Source of the DNA: Torymus aiolomorphi | Lineage: Eukaryota; Arthropoda; Insecta; Hymenoptera; Torymidae | Reading direction: 5' to 3' | Assembly (NCBI GenBank): GCA_036365515.1 | Contig: CM070877.1 | Span: forward strand, 8,441,001-8,505,000 | Length of the DNA: 64,000 bases | Shown here: positions 53,560 to 64,000 of the stretch, piece after piece | Layout of the letters: every line of letters begins with the position of its first letter | Numbering within the stretch: the first letter of the stretch is position 1 | Position numbers and translations under genes: made by a program | Notes under the pieces: generated by a model | The model's database searches: none | The model's input: the letters and a program-made list of their open reading frames with translations, nothing else | Told to the model about the DNA's origin: nothing

Positions 53560-54360
53560 TACAAATAAAGAAGACATTCTGAAGTTTTGAGGTTTTTAGG
53601 TGTAGTAATAGTTATGGATATTGTACGCCTCCCATCATTGAAACGTTATTGGCAAAATGGAGATTTGTCCGGGTAACACTCATGCAACAAACTATGTTAA
53701 GCGATCGATTTTACATGCTTCCGAAATATATTCATTTTGTTGATAATAATGATATAGACCCAAAAACCAATAGATTACATGAAATTCAAATATCAGTGAA
53801 TACTTTCAATGCCACATTCAAAGAGGCTACTCAATCCAGGAACTGAGCTTGTGATTGACGAAACCATGGTACCGTGGCGAGGTCGATTGGCTTTCAAGTA
53901 GTATACTAAATACAAGGCCCATAAATATGGTGTTAAACTTTTTAAATTATGTACACAAAATGATTACACTCTACATACGGAAATTATTGCTGCAAGAATT
54001 CAGATGATCATTTGAATACCAATCCATCATTGGATCATGCTGAAAAAGTGACTTTTGAATTAATGCACAATGATCAAGGGAAATTTCTGTATGCTGACAA
54101 TTTTTATGTTATTCCTCTTGCTGAAGATTTGCTGAGTGATAACGCATTTCTTTGTGGAACGTTAAGAAAAAATAGAAAAGAAATTCCACATGAAATACTG
54201 TCATGTATAAAATTATAAAAAGAAAATACCATCGTCAAACGAAAAGGAGTAAAAATAATTAAATTGAAGGACAAACATGATGTATTAATGATAACGACTG
54301 TCAAAAATTATGAATGTCATTTGACTGATACTCTTAAGAAAGGAAGTTTTTATGCAAAAT
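53560..54360 (+). pseudogene. piggyBac-family transposase
   Basis: Fragments in order: VRLPSLKRYW (about 53.63 kb), MLPKYIHFVDNNDIDP with TNRLHEIQ, VIDETMVPWRGRL with the first catalytic Asp (about 53.85 kb), HKYGVKLFKLC, then LYADNFYVIPLAEDLL with the second Asp, and FLCGTLRKNRKEIP. These are the signature blocks of piggyBac-type DDD transposases. Several stops (e.g. after LAFK) and frameshifts break it, and the C-terminal cysteine finger is absent. No TTAA-flanked ends were found. Confidence 0.88.
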
Positions 54361-54650
54361 AAATGTCAGATTCTGAAAAAGCATCCTCGAAAATATGCGA
54401 TTTTGAAAAAAATTACCTCCATTTTTATTTCGAATCGTACACTTGAACTGGCGAACACAAATTTCTCGTTTTGCGCATTAATGGGTTAAGAATAATTATT
54501 TTGTATGTATTCCGTATTTTAAGCATCTTTAGAAATCGCACTCTCATATCTCGAAATTTCTTCAGGATATTTACAATTACATAATTTTTTCAAAATAATT
54601 CTTTTTCTCTATTAAAAGTTATTTGTTGTGTTTTGTTCGAAATGGTAACT
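54361..54650. other. No recognised feature
   Basis: AT-rich sequence between the piggyBac remnant and the hairpin cluster. The first part may be the piggyBac 3' region. Confidence 0.35.
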
Positions 54651-54652
54651 AG

Positions 54653-54785
54653 GTGGGCCGAGACCCCTGCGTGTCTTGCTGCGCTCGACACGCCAACCCC
54701 TCGCTTCTACACACACCTGCTCCTCACTTCGCTCGTCGCCCGCCTTTTCCCTATGTAAAAACTTCGTTTTTACATAACAGGCACG
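54653..54785. repeat. Cluster of short GC hairpins
   Basis: GCGTGTCTTGCTGCGCTCGACACGC and then TGTAAAAACTTCGTTTTTACA form compact stem-loops with CG-rich or TTCG loops, in the style of the pair at 51.75-51.96 kb. Probably related foldback-type repeats. Confidence 0.55.
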
Positions 54786-55106
54786 ACCGCAGTGGTCAGA
54801 AGAATCTTATACTTTCATTATTGCAAAAATTTTAATACTTCATTAAACGTTTTTATCATTAAAATAAACATAAATACATCTGCAGTAAAATTTAAATAAA
54901 AATTGTCCATTTACTTTTACACATTTATTTCTTCTTTTTTGTAGAAGGTTTGCGTTTTAATTCTACATATATAAATATATTTATAATAACATAATGTTAT
55001 ATGAAATGTTATATGAAAAAAAAATTTGTTTTAATGTTATCCATAACTGTTGTATTTGATAAAAAATATAGTTCAATTTTATACTATTTTAATGAAAGGT
55101 GAAGAC
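54786..55106. other. No recognised feature
   Basis: AT-rich, no coding potential or paired ends seen. Confidence 0.4.
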
Positions 55107-55108
55107 TA

Positions 55109-56709
55109 CACGGAGAGAAATTGCTAACTATAAATGCATCGACTTGAATCATGCACGTTTCGTATCACATTTAACTAACTAAAATAGTAAGCACCGTGAC
55201 AATAATCGCAAGGCGCGCGGGCCTTTTTCCCAAGCGGCTTGATGCGATTTTCGTATACGTTCGATGCGAATGGCGGTCACTGCGTCTACAGGGCGCACGT
55301 GCTCGCTTCTCTCATTGGTTGAGAGCAGGCGCGCACATCATCGACGACCAATGAGAGTAATTGCATGAAAACGGTTACCAAAATCGCACCCAGGCTATCA
55401 TGCGAATAAGGCGTAGCGGCGGCGCTGCTTTCCAGTATCAAGCGCGAGACATAAACGCATCGACTTCTAGCAAATACAGGGGGGTTGCTCTACAGTGATA
55501 TACGTAGATGCGTGTTTATCGCGTATCGGCAAACGAGTATTATTGCAAGCTGAGTACAATATTTTTAGGAAGTTTAGTACAAATGTCAAAATTCAACGAT
55601 GTAATGAACTCGGAAACTTTTAAGTATATTGGTGAAAAATATAAAAATAAGAGTGATTTCTTTTTCTCTATAACAATAAACGGTAATAACGAAAAAGAAT
55701 TAATATTAAAAGATTTGTCAAAATGTCATAAATGTGTAAATGCAGCAATATAATAAATACAAAAACTTTGAAATCCCAATAAAAAACTATGAGTGAATTT
55801 CTATTACTCTATAATGAACAAGGATAAATATTAAAATAGTTTTTCATTTTTTCATACATTGTAAATTGAATTTTGAGAAAAGAATCAACATTAAAGTAAA
55901 GAAAAAAATTAAATCATAAATTCTAATAATCAATATCTAAATCATTTCTTAAAAATATATTTTTTAAAATAAATATTTATTTTCTTTATTTAAATATACT
56001 TAAATTTTCTTAAATCAAATAAAATTTTCTTCTTTTAAATAAATAATTACTTGTTTCAAAAAACATATTTTTAAGAAATGATTTAAATATACAAACTAGA
56101 AGTTTTTTTTCGGTGTTAATTAATTCATTGTATTAGTTTTTGACTAATAGAATGAATTACCTTTCAATATATTTACAATGTATGAAAAAAACGTAAAAAT
56201 ATTTTAATGTTTATCTTTTTTTGTTATAGAGTAATACAAATTATCTCATAGTTTTTTATTGCGACACAAAAGCTTATGTACTCATTATATGGCTGTATTT
56301 TCACATTGTCTATACCTATGGTTTACACTCTTTTAATATTCATCCTTTTTCGTTATTATCGTTTATCGTTATAGAGTAAAAAATCACTCATAGTGATATG
56401 TTTTATTCGATATAAAGGTTTTCGGATTCATTATATCGCTGAATTTTTACATGTGTACGATGTACGATATAAAGGTTTTCGAATTCATTATATCACTGAA
56501 TTTTTACATTTGTACGATACATCCTAAAAACATTGCAGTCAATTCGCCATACTTGTTTGCCGATACGCGATAAACATGCATCTACGTATATCACTGCAGA
56601 GCAACCCCCCAGCAAGAACATTGTGCTTATTTGCTATCGGAGAATCTAACAGCACTTACGATAAAAGCAACCCATTTCATAAGAAAATCGTTAGAAATTT
56701 CTCTTTGTG
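55109..56709. mobile_element. TA-flanked inverted-repeat element with nested insertion
   Basis: CACGGAGAGAAATTGCTAAC at the left is mirrored, with a few mismatches, by GTTAGAAATTTCTCTTTGTG at the right, and TA flanks both ends. The first bases match the MITE at 29764-30147 (CACGGAG). It contains the 1.13-kb element at 55479-56610 and, near 55310-55365, a core shared with the MITE at 84-238. Confidence 0.45.
55479..56610. mobile_element. Non-autonomous DNA transposon, ~65-bp TIRs
   Basis: GGGGGGTTGCTCTACAGTGA and the following ~45 bp (to GCGTATCGGCAAAC) are matched inverted at 56540-56610. The flanks AGCAAATACA and AGCAAGAACA agree at 8 of 10 positions and may be a decayed 8-10 bp target duplication. 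An 81-codon frame starting in the left TIR (55508) has no recognisable domain, and I do not call it. Superfamily uncertain. Confidence 0.75.
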
Positions 56710-56711
56710 TA

Positions 56712-56907
56712 TAAGCTGCTCACGGACTGACGGGTGTTCCAAACTACATATACCTACACCATTTCAATTACAAAAAAAAAAAATACTCGCGGCACATATG
56801 CATATATACACTAATACCGCAAAAAGGAGCAAAACAAAAGGAGAAAGCTCAATACTACGATGCGACTCGCGCAACGCGACCGCTAGCGCTGCCTGTTGTG
56901 TATAACA
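56712..56907. other. No recognised feature
   Basis: Short spacer before the mariner; moderately GC-rich near its end. Confidence 0.4.
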
Positions 56908-56909
56908 TA

Positions 56910-58197
56910 CGAGGGTCATTTGACAAGTACCTAGCCTCACCGCCAGATGGTGCCACTATCGCACCAGAAATACACTACAGTGCAGTATCTTCCTGTAAAC
57001 GGTTACAGACGAAATTTCAGCCGGATCGGAGTTGTAGTGTATTTTTGAGAGCGTGTGAAAGCAAATGTGTCCGTTGATTTTTGAAAAAATGGAGAAAGAA
57101 CAATATCGGTCGGTGATTCGATTCTTGTTTTTGGAAGGGAAATCGCGCAGTGAAATTAAAGAACGCTTGGATGCAGTGTATGGGGATGCTTCTCCTTCGA
57201 TGGCGACCGTTAAATTTTGGTATAACGAGTTTCAACGTACGTCGGTTTTTGATGATCCACGCCCAGGTGCTCCGAAAACAGCCACTACGGAGGAGAACGT
57301 GACAAAAATACACGATATCGTTTTGTCAGACCGCCGATTAAAGGTGCACGAGATAGCTGCGATAGTAGGCATCTCAGAAGAATGCGTGTGGCATATCCTA
57401 CATGAGATTTTAGGCATGAGGAAGCTGTCAGCAAGGTGGGTACCGCGTTTGCTGACTGCAGACAACAAGCGCATCCGTGTGACTAGTTCAGAGCAGTGTT
57501 TGGAGCTGTTTAATCGCAATCCAAAAGAGTTTTTGCGTCGTTACGTGACCGTCGACGAAACATGGATTCACTACTACACTCCAGAGACCAAGGAGCAGTC
57601 AAAACAGTGGACCTTACCCGATGAACCTGCTCCGAAGAAGGCGAAGACGGTCCCGTCGGCCGGAAAGGTGATGGCCACTGTTTTCTGGGATTCTCAAGGT
57701 GTGATTTTTATTGACTATCTGGAGAAGGGCAAAACGGTCACAGGACAGTACTACGCCGAACTATTGAGCCGATTTGACGCCGTGTTAGAAGAAAAACGGC
57801 CCCATTTGTCTAAAAAGAAAGTGCTTTTCCACCACGATAATGCACCGGCTCACACTTCTGCACTCGCCACGGCTAAATTGGTCGAATTACGCTACGAACT
57901 GCTGCCCCATCCACCGTATTCTCCAGATTTGGCTCAGTGCGACTTTTTTTTGTTTCCGAACCTAAAAAATTCGCTCGCCGGGAAGAGATTCCACTCCAAT
58001 AACGAAATAATCGCCGCCACGGCGGCCTATTTTGCAAACCAAGAGAAAACATTTTTTTCAACGGGGTTAAAAAAATTGGAACACCGCTGGACCAAGTGTA
58101 TTCAACTAAAAGGAGACTACATTGAAAAATAAATTTTATTTTTTGTAAAATTTTGGTGTTTTCATTTGTAGGCTAGGTACTTATCAAATGACCCTCG
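56910..58197 (+). mobile_element. mariner transposon, 1288 bp, complete
   Basis: Ends CGAGGGTCATTTGACAAGTA and its inverse match over about 28 bp with one mismatch, flanked by TA on both sides (56908-56909 and 58198-58199). Length, ends and an uninterrupted transposase gene make this the best preserved DNA transposon in the window. Confidence 0.95.
57089..58132 (+). CDS. mariner transposase (DD34D), open reading frame intact
   Basis: 347 residues from the Met that starts EKEQYRSVIRFLF; an upstream in-frame Met (57065) is less likely, given the usual ~345-residue length. Two N-terminal helix-turn-helix regions are followed by WVPRLLT, VDETWIHYYTP (first Asp), HHDNAPAH (second Asp) and YSPDLAQCDFFLF (third Asp, 34 residues on). 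It excises and inserts the element by cut-and-paste in the nucleus. Oddities: the usual Gly-Arg pair after NEFQR is absent, so the linker between the two helix-turn-helix domains is shorter, and the family's 'DLAPCDFF' reads DLAQCDFF. The frame is open, but activity may be reduced. Confidence 0.95.
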   Translation: MEKEQYRSVIRFLFLEGKSRSEIKERLDAVYGDASPSMATVKFWYNEFQRTSVFDDPRPGAPKTATTEENVTKIHDIVLSDRRLKVHEIAAIVGISEECVWHILHEILGMRKLSARWVPRLLTADNKRIRVTSSEQCLELFNRNPKEFLRRYVTVDETWIHYYTPETKEQSKQWTLPDEPAPKKAKTVPSAGKVMATVFWDSQGVIFIDYLEKGKTVTGQYYAELLSRFDAVLEEKRPHLSKKKVLFHHDNAPAHTSALATAKLVELRYELLPHPPYSPDLAQCDFFLFPNLKNSLAGKRFHSNNEIIAATAAYFANQEKTFFSTGLKKLEHRWTKCIQLKGDYIEK

Positions 58198-59181
58198 TAT
58201 ATCTATATGTATGGATCGCGGACGCATTCGCGTTCTGCTAGACTGCTACTGCTCTATATATTGAGTAGTGCGGCGTTACGTTGCGCACGTGTATCCATGG
58301 TGTGTGATGTCAACAATCGCATCGTCTGGCTCCCGGCGTCCCAGTGACGATAGTGGCTGCTGTATTATGCCGCCCTGGTGAATCTCGTCCCCTTCGTCGT
58401 GTTTGCCGATTAACGATACTTCGTTGGAGATGGGAAGGCAGTGTGTCAACGGAGAGAGCAGATTTAATAAGCCCTTTCTCGTTCCTAACCTTTTTGATGT
58501 GTGTTGGAGTGTAAAGACGTATGCGGGGAGCGAGGTTGGCGTTCGGAGCGTGCGCATGCGCGCGGCGTCCGATCGCGCGTATGTATACGGACCCTGCGGG
58601 TTGGCCAGCGTGAGTTCCAACCGGCTAATCAGCGCCGCGCTCTCTCTCGGGGGAGTCGACGACGAAAGGAAGGCGAGTGGAGCGGCCTTTATAAGCTCAC
58701 TCTTGTTTCTACGCGCGCTTTCGACGGAGCCTGCTACTAGAGGGATCTCAGAAAGAAATAGAAGGACGTAATCGGCTATCGCGGGCAGAGTTTTTCGTTT
58801 GTCTCAGTCTCCAAGGGAGCAACATTCTGAGGAGAAGAATCCGCCGATCGAACGTGCTTGGATTCGACCGTTCTCGTACCTTGAGGGAGCGGCGTACATT
58901 GGTCGGCATCGCTCTCCTCGCTTTCTCCTCGGACGGAGTGTTCTGGAATCCGGCGACAGCTCCTATAAGCACATCGTCTACAGTTTGCTAGGTAAACATA
59001 CATCCGGATGGCGGGAAAGTCGAGAGACGTATGCGGGATGCGAGTCAGCGCTCATAATGCGTGCTCGTCGAACCGAGCGACGTACGGCCAACAGGGCAAG
59101 ATTCCAAGAATCTTCAGCCCCTTCTGTTCATTCGATTCGTGCAACGAGACTGACTAACAGGTCCGTTATTGCAACCAAGGG
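58198..59181. other. GC-rich region with TATA-like box; possible solo LTR or promoter
   Basis: Moderately GC-rich with long overlapping open frames lacking any domain. GGCCTTTATAAGCTCAC at about 58682-58698 is a good TATA context. The texture resembles an LTR or 5' leader of a retroelement, but no TG...CA pair or duplication was found. I do not annotate a gene here. Confidence 0.35.
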
Positions 59182-59510
59182 GTCGCACAGCTCGACCATT
59201 GTGGCGCTGTTCGGCGGCTCTCTTGTCGATTACACGTGCGATTCGTGCGACACGACGATCTGTAATCATGCGAGGCCCACCCAAAGTGGCCGTCTTGACG
59301 AGGTTCCGAGAATCACTAGCCATACCATTGGCATGCGTAACACAGAGAGTCGCACAGCTCGGCCATTGTGGCGCTGTTCGGCGGCTCTCTTGTCGATTAC
59401 ACGTGCGATTCGTGCGACACGACGATCTGTAATCATGCGAGGCCCGCCCAAGGTGGACGTCTTGACGAGGTTCCAAGAGTCTCTGGCCAAACCGTTGGCA
59501 TTTGCAATAT
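59182..59510. repeat. 167-bp tandem duplication
   Basis: GTCGCACAGCTCGRCCATTG starts at 59182 and 59349. The copies are nearly identical, including TTGTCGATTACACGTGCGAT and CATGCGAGGCCC. A third partial relative is suggested at 59460-59515. Confidence 0.9.
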
Positions 59511-60027
59511 AGAGCTGACCGAAGCTACGTTTGTCATCACGTAGGAATTTTTGACGGAGTCGATTTGAATTGTACACGGACTCAGATTCGTTAACGAGCA
59601 ACACGCAAGTTCTTTCTAGTTGTCATTACCGGGTGAAAATCGACTTCGCGATATTAATTTGTAACATTTAATCTTGGCAACTTAATGTTAGATTTCTCTT
59701 TAAACCATGATAATAAATGACATGACAGTAATTTCACATACGACAAATTGTTTTATTTGCTCACTTATTCACCCTCAAATTTACTTGCATATTAAAGATT
59801 GTTTCGTTCCATTTGAATATTAGCGCGGCTCAAACAAGTCAGCTTACACATTTGAATTTCGCGCCCAAAGGTTAGGTAGGAATCTACGCAAAGAATCATT
59901 ACTAATTTTATTCGAACTATCCAGGTTTCCTTGGAAGCTGGTGAACGCGCAAACATGTGTGAGCTGATCGTACTTTCTCTTGTTGCAGGTATCTGTGGCA
60001 GCGAGAGTAGTGTAAACGACGGGCACT
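59511..60027. other. No recognised feature
   Basis: Mixed composition. A 92-codon minus frame (to 60070) has no recognisable domain. Confidence 0.35.
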
Positions 60028-60430
60028 GCTGCAAACTGTTTCTTTGGCGTAGAAATGTTGTCTGGGTCATTTATTTATTAATTATATGTGGTTTTTAGGT
60101 GCTCAACTTTCCTTGTTTGGCTCTTATACTAGTGACTATGTGTATAGTTAATCTGCTGCTTGTGTCTTTAGCGACTCTCAGGCTGGAGCTGTTTCCAGCA
60201 GTGAAATAATGGTTAAAGGTCTCCACTAGTCCTTCCCCTCTAATTGTTATAGGTAGCTAGTACAGCGAGTGAACAACAGCCATTGCTGCAGACTTTTCTT
60301 TTGTATAGTATGTTTTTTTGTGTCATCTATTTATTAGTCATATGTGATTTTTAGGAGCTCAACTCTCCTCGGTTGTCCCTCAGAATAGGGACTGATCTGC
60401 TGTTAATGTGCTTTGATGATCCCTTGGCGG
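60028..60430. repeat. Direct repeat, ~150 bp, spacing ~256 bp
   Basis: GCTGCAAACTGTTTCTTTGG ... TTTTTAGGTGCTCAACTTTCC is repeated, diverged, as GCTGCAGACTTTTCTTTTGT ... TTTTTAGGAGCTCAACTCTCC. Two units of a longer, degraded tandem repeat. Confidence 0.7.
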
Positions 60431-61479
60431 AGGCTGTCCCTGACATTGAGATACAATTGACGGCCTCTGTCAGTATTTTCCTCCCAGCTGGTGTGATTAC
60501 TGACATAGTGGATCATTATTAGATGATTCTCAGCAGACTGGCATCCACGGAGCAGTGCCAGCGTACACCGTCAAGTCCTATTCTGCTACTTCTGTAGCTC
60601 TAAGTGATCTTCGAGTGTTAGTGCTTTAGAGTGTGAGGGGATAGGTGATAGAAATTGGGAGATATCATAATAAGTACTGTGTGTGGTTAAATGCGATACG
60701 GGTAGGTAGTTGTCCCTGGTAATATTAGCTTGTCTAATTAATTTCTAAGTTTAGTCTGCGTGTAAGAACTTGTTTGAGGGTATCTGTTGTTTTAAAATAC
60801 ATTATTGTGTATTTCGCAAACATCTACCCAGTGAGACTTGCCTATTTAATAGTTTTCTACACACTGTAAGACTGACAAAGTCAACTAGCACATTGCATTC
60901 ATTATGCATTGAAATTGACCATATTGCAAAATTTATAGCTTTTACATTATACAATAGCTTTTTTTGTAAATATGATATTACTTTAAAATATACTTATATA
61001 ATATTACGCAATTTTGATTCTTTTAGTTCAATCGCTTAGGTCCTGGTAACATAGTGAACAGGTTAAGCTGTGTAATCTTATATGAAATTTCTCAAATTTG
61101 TTATCAAAACAGTAAGATAACATAATTATATATTTTTACCAATCCAATTTTTATACATTTTTCTAATTTTAATCCTACTACATTCTAAGTTCTCTAGATC
61201 ATTCGACAAGGAATTATAAGTTCTGACAGCTTCTATGTAACAGTTTTTGTTAGTTATTGTTTTACTTTTCTTTTATTGGTATTTGTACACTTCTATTTCT
61301 TGTATTAATTGTTTATCTCTGATGTTTAGTTTCGCACAATGATAGAAAACGGACTCAAAACAAAATGATTATTTAATATTTAAATATTGTAATAAAATGT
61401 AATTTTGTATCTTATTATTATGTTTCTGTAATTATGTTATCTTTGGAATGTTATATCGATTTTTTTTATCTTATTTATA
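60431..61479. other. No recognised feature
   Basis: AT-rich, with no convincing coding or termini. Confidence 0.4.
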
Positions 61480-62240
61480 GCTATTGTATCGAATATTTTT
61501 GTGTCAAATCGAATCCTGTTAAATAATAAGCGAAAATTCACTATACGAGGTGTATTGAGGCATTAACAATTGTGTTTATAGGTTTAGATGATTCAGAAAT
61601 GATTGCACATAAAAATTTTAATCAAATAACTTTTGTTTAAACGTTATCTATATGCTTTGTATTCAACATTTTTGTGTAAAGGCAAATCTTCGAACAATAA
61701 GCGAAAATAGACTGTTTCAGGTGTATTTAGGCATTGAAAATCGTTTTTAAAGATCGAACTCGTCAAAAGATGATTGTACATGAAAATCTTAAATGAGAAA
61801 AAGTTTTGTTTTATTATAATCTACAACTTTTGTATTCAACATTTTTGTATTACATCAAATCTTGTCATGTTATAGCCGAAAATCGTCCATTTTATGTATA
61901 TTTAGACGTTTAAAATCCTTTTTATAGGTCTAACTGGTCAGGCATTGATTGTACATGAAAATGTTAAGTGAGAAAAAGTTTTGTTTTATTATAATCTACA
62001 TTTTTGTATTAAATCAAATCCTGTTAAGTTATAGCCGAAAATCGTCCATTTTATGTATATTTAGGCGTTTAAAATCGTTTTTATAGGTCTAACTGGTCAG
62101 GCATTCATTTTATATAAAAATGTTAAATGGGAAAAAGTTTTCTTTTATTATAAACTACAACTTTTATATGTAACATTTTTGTGTAAAACCAAATCCTGTC
62201 AAGTTATAGTAAAAAATCGTCCATTTTTGACCTTTTTTGC
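61480..62240. repeat. Degenerate ~150-175 bp tandem repeat, about five units
   Basis: Recurring order: ACATTTTTGTGTMAA, AATCCTGTYAAGTTATAG, CGAAAATCGTCCATTTTA, GGTCTAACTGGTCAGGCAT and TGAGAAAAAGTTTTGTTTTA. The middle units are closest to each other and the outer ones more diverged, typical of an old array. Confidence 0.8.
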
Positions 62241-62983
62241 AGTTTTTCGCAGTTATCTTGGCAAATATTGCTGGTAGAAAAAAGTGTACAACAGAAAAAA
62301 GGTGTATTTTAAATAGTTTTAGCAGATAGACCTGTAGATATTAGCTTAAAATTAATTTTTCTAGACATTATGCTTAAAAATCGATTTTTTGAGATATTTC
62401 TTTGTACTCGCATTTTTAAATTTTTTCATCGATCTTTCTCAATAGAGAACCAGTACTTAGGTATAATTAGAGGAGTATTTTCCCGGAGTCCCGAAGGAAT
62501 CGGTCGAAAATTCCTTGAGATAATCGAGCATCATGCGTACATACGGGCGTACAGACATATATACGTACATACATCACATAAAACGCTTAAAACGCACTCA
62601 TTTTGGGTGAAAAAGACTTCTTGTATTAAATTGTCAGTTTTTGAAGTCAGACAATTTTCGCTATGGTGAAATTATAAGGCTCTCCCGAGTAGCGGTCGTG
62701 CCTAACAAAATTACAATTAAAAGCATTTTGTTTATTTGTGAAACCGTACCCGTACCACACGCCTATCCCGTTGTGCCCCACTCTCCCCTAGCTTTATTAA
62801 TATTTGTGGAAGTTGATGTCAAAGTAGAGATTAGCATTCTATAAATTTACTATCTTGCTGTAAGGATCCCTAAGCAGGTTCAACTGTCTTGCATACTTTA
62901 CTTAATCTATAATTAAATGCTCTTTGTCAGATCAAAATTATTTCTTCGTGAGTATAGTCTTATTATATACGGTGTTAATCCAA
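62241..62983. other. No recognised feature
   Basis: AT-rich sequence left of the Harbinger remnant. A short stretch near 62527-62590 is rich in ACATA/ACGTA-type motifs. Confidence 0.35.
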
Positions 62984-63560
62984 AAGAGCCACATTATTTT
63001 CTTTTAACGCTTTCCCAATATCTCTATTCATAAAAACTCTACCATCACTCCGTCTACCTTCAGCTTCAATATTAATAATGGTAAACATTCCATTTGCTTC
63101 ACTTACAGCAAGTAAAACTATACTGTGTTGTCCTTTATATAGTTAAAATACGTGAAACCGCTGTTAGATGGTACTTGTAAGAAGCATTTATTTGTATAAA
63201 GAAATATTGTCAGCATTTAATTACTTAAATTCCAAAATAAAATTATTTTAAATTACCTGTACTATAGGTATTATATGCTTCCAATCAATAGATCCAATAC
63301 AATTAGGATAATCACACATTCTAAAATCAGAAGTTTTTTTTCCATATACCTTCAATTAATATACCTGAAATTGCTTTCTTACATGAAAAATTATAATCGA
63401 TATTGCATTTTGGCCAACTGGAAAGGCATAACTTAATAAAGACATGTAGCCTTCTGAAGTCAAATACCTTAGACAAATCTTTCAGCATGTTCGAGCTGGA
63501 ATGGGAGGATTCCGCGTTATTTTTTGTTATTTTACCTTCATTGAAACAATTCATGACCAT
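62984..63560 (-). pseudogene. PIF/Harbinger transposase
   Basis: On the minus strand, in order: DLSKVFDFRRLHVFIKLC and AISGILIEGIWKKNF (63327-63560), PNCIGSIDWKHIIPIVQ with the first catalytic Asp (about 63250-63320) followed by a donor-like CAGGTAATT, and YKGQHSIVLLAVSEANG with GRRSDGRVF (about 62990-63145). The order and the CIG.ID.KH / NYK..HSIVLLA signatures are those of Harbinger/HARBI1-type DDE transposases. Frameshifts separate the pieces, and the second acidic position, usually in 'DIG..G', reads NIEAEG, so it is inactive. A fragment of a sibling lies at 53297-53392. Confidence 0.85.
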
Positions 63561-63574
63561 ATCGTCGGCTGGGA

Positions 63575-63790
63575 GGAAAAAGGTTCCAACTCGTTATTTC
63601 GATAAGAAAAGTGCCAACTCGTTATTTCGATAAGAAAAGTGCCAACTCGTTATTTCGGTAAGAAAAGTGCCAACTCAGCGGAGCGCTAAGAAAAGTTCCA
63701 ACTCAAGTTTTCGCTAAGAAAAGTCCTAACTCGACTGAGCGCTAAGAAAAGTCCTAACTCGGCTGAGCGCTAAGAAAGATTACAACTCAC
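63575..63790. repeat. 30-bp minisatellite, about seven units
   Basis: Units of the form AAGAAAAGTSCCAACTC plus either GTTATTTCGAT or GGCTGAGCGCT. Two unit types follow one another: TTATTTCG-type first, GAGCGCT-type later. Confidence 0.9.
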
Positions 63791-64000
63791 GGCCTTTTTT
63801 CCATAGACGTTTTAGTTGAGAACCGCTGAAGAGTTTGGAAAATCTGTTTCTGATTTCTTTTGCTACATAATTATATGGAAAATGGTGTGTGGTTTTGGAC
63901 ACGTTTTCTTTTTTCCGATATCACGAAGTACAACTATAAATAACAAAAGCGTGTACAATAACAAGACGTGTTTGTGAAACAATTTTTTGCTTCCTCATAG
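63791..64000. other. No recognised feature
   Basis: AT-rich end of the window; nothing supported. Confidence 0.4.

Noticed and set aside
58799..59512. 237-codon frame over the GC-rich region and 167-bp repeat
   Set aside because: It is Arg/Ser/Thr-rich, repeats with the tandem duplication, is overlapped by antisense frames of similar length, and has no motif.

Overview
The window is repeat-dense, AT-rich eukaryotic DNA from an animal, almost certainly an insect and probably a hymenopteran such as an ant. This is inferred from the Polinton polymerase type, the abundance of mariner, Penelope and piggyBac families, and an odorant-receptor-like fragment with a GLWPYQ motif. Almost everything recognisable is mobile or satellite DNA. 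Only two weak host-gene traces were seen: the odorant-receptor fragment near 52.2-52.4 kb and a possible first coding exon near 50.5-50.7 kb.

Layout. 0-3 kb: a small PIF/Harbinger-type MITE, microsatellites and a palindrome. 3.05-19.26 kb: one tandem array of a ~431-bp satellite, split by two insertions. The first is a Ty1/copia retrotransposon on the minus strand (5435-10376, TSD ATTAT, nearly identical LTRs, initiator-Met tRNA primer site). The second is a Penelope-like element made of two inverted copies (13301-17691, 12-bp TSD). 20.0-21.06 kb: an internally deleted pogo/Tigger-type transposase.

22.2-42.96 kb is the centrepiece: a whole Polinton/Maverick (22215-42958) with AG-starting inverted termini and a 6-bp TSD, TACCGC. 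It carries a leftward two-ORF unit, a spliced gene of unknown function, a decayed protein-primed-type DNA polymerase B, a small ORF resembling the conserved core of the PP1-regulatory/eIF2alpha-phosphatase family PPP1R15 (GADD34), and a 5'-truncated integrase with a chromodomain. No capsid, packaging ATPase or protease gene was recognised. Inside it sits an 8.3-kb near-perfect palindrome (two 3774-bp arms, 778-bp spacer). It interrupts an exon of the unknown gene, and its formal removal with one copy of a 2-3 bp duplication restores the reading frame up to a consensus splice donor.

43-64 kb: nested small DNA transposons and palindromic MITEs, a second inverted-pair Penelope remnant with a hammerhead-ribozyme-like core (45449-46578), a second pogo/Tigger remnant, a GC-rich stretch with a possible host exon, tandem hairpins, a piggyBac pseudogene, a mariner with an open full-length transposase (56910-58197), several minisatellites, and a PIF/Harbinger transposase pseudogene.

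The satellite with young insertions suggests pericentromeric or otherwise heterochromatic DNA. The most unusual observations are the PPP1R15-like domain at the end of the Polinton polymerase unit and the giant palindrome with its own nested palindromes.
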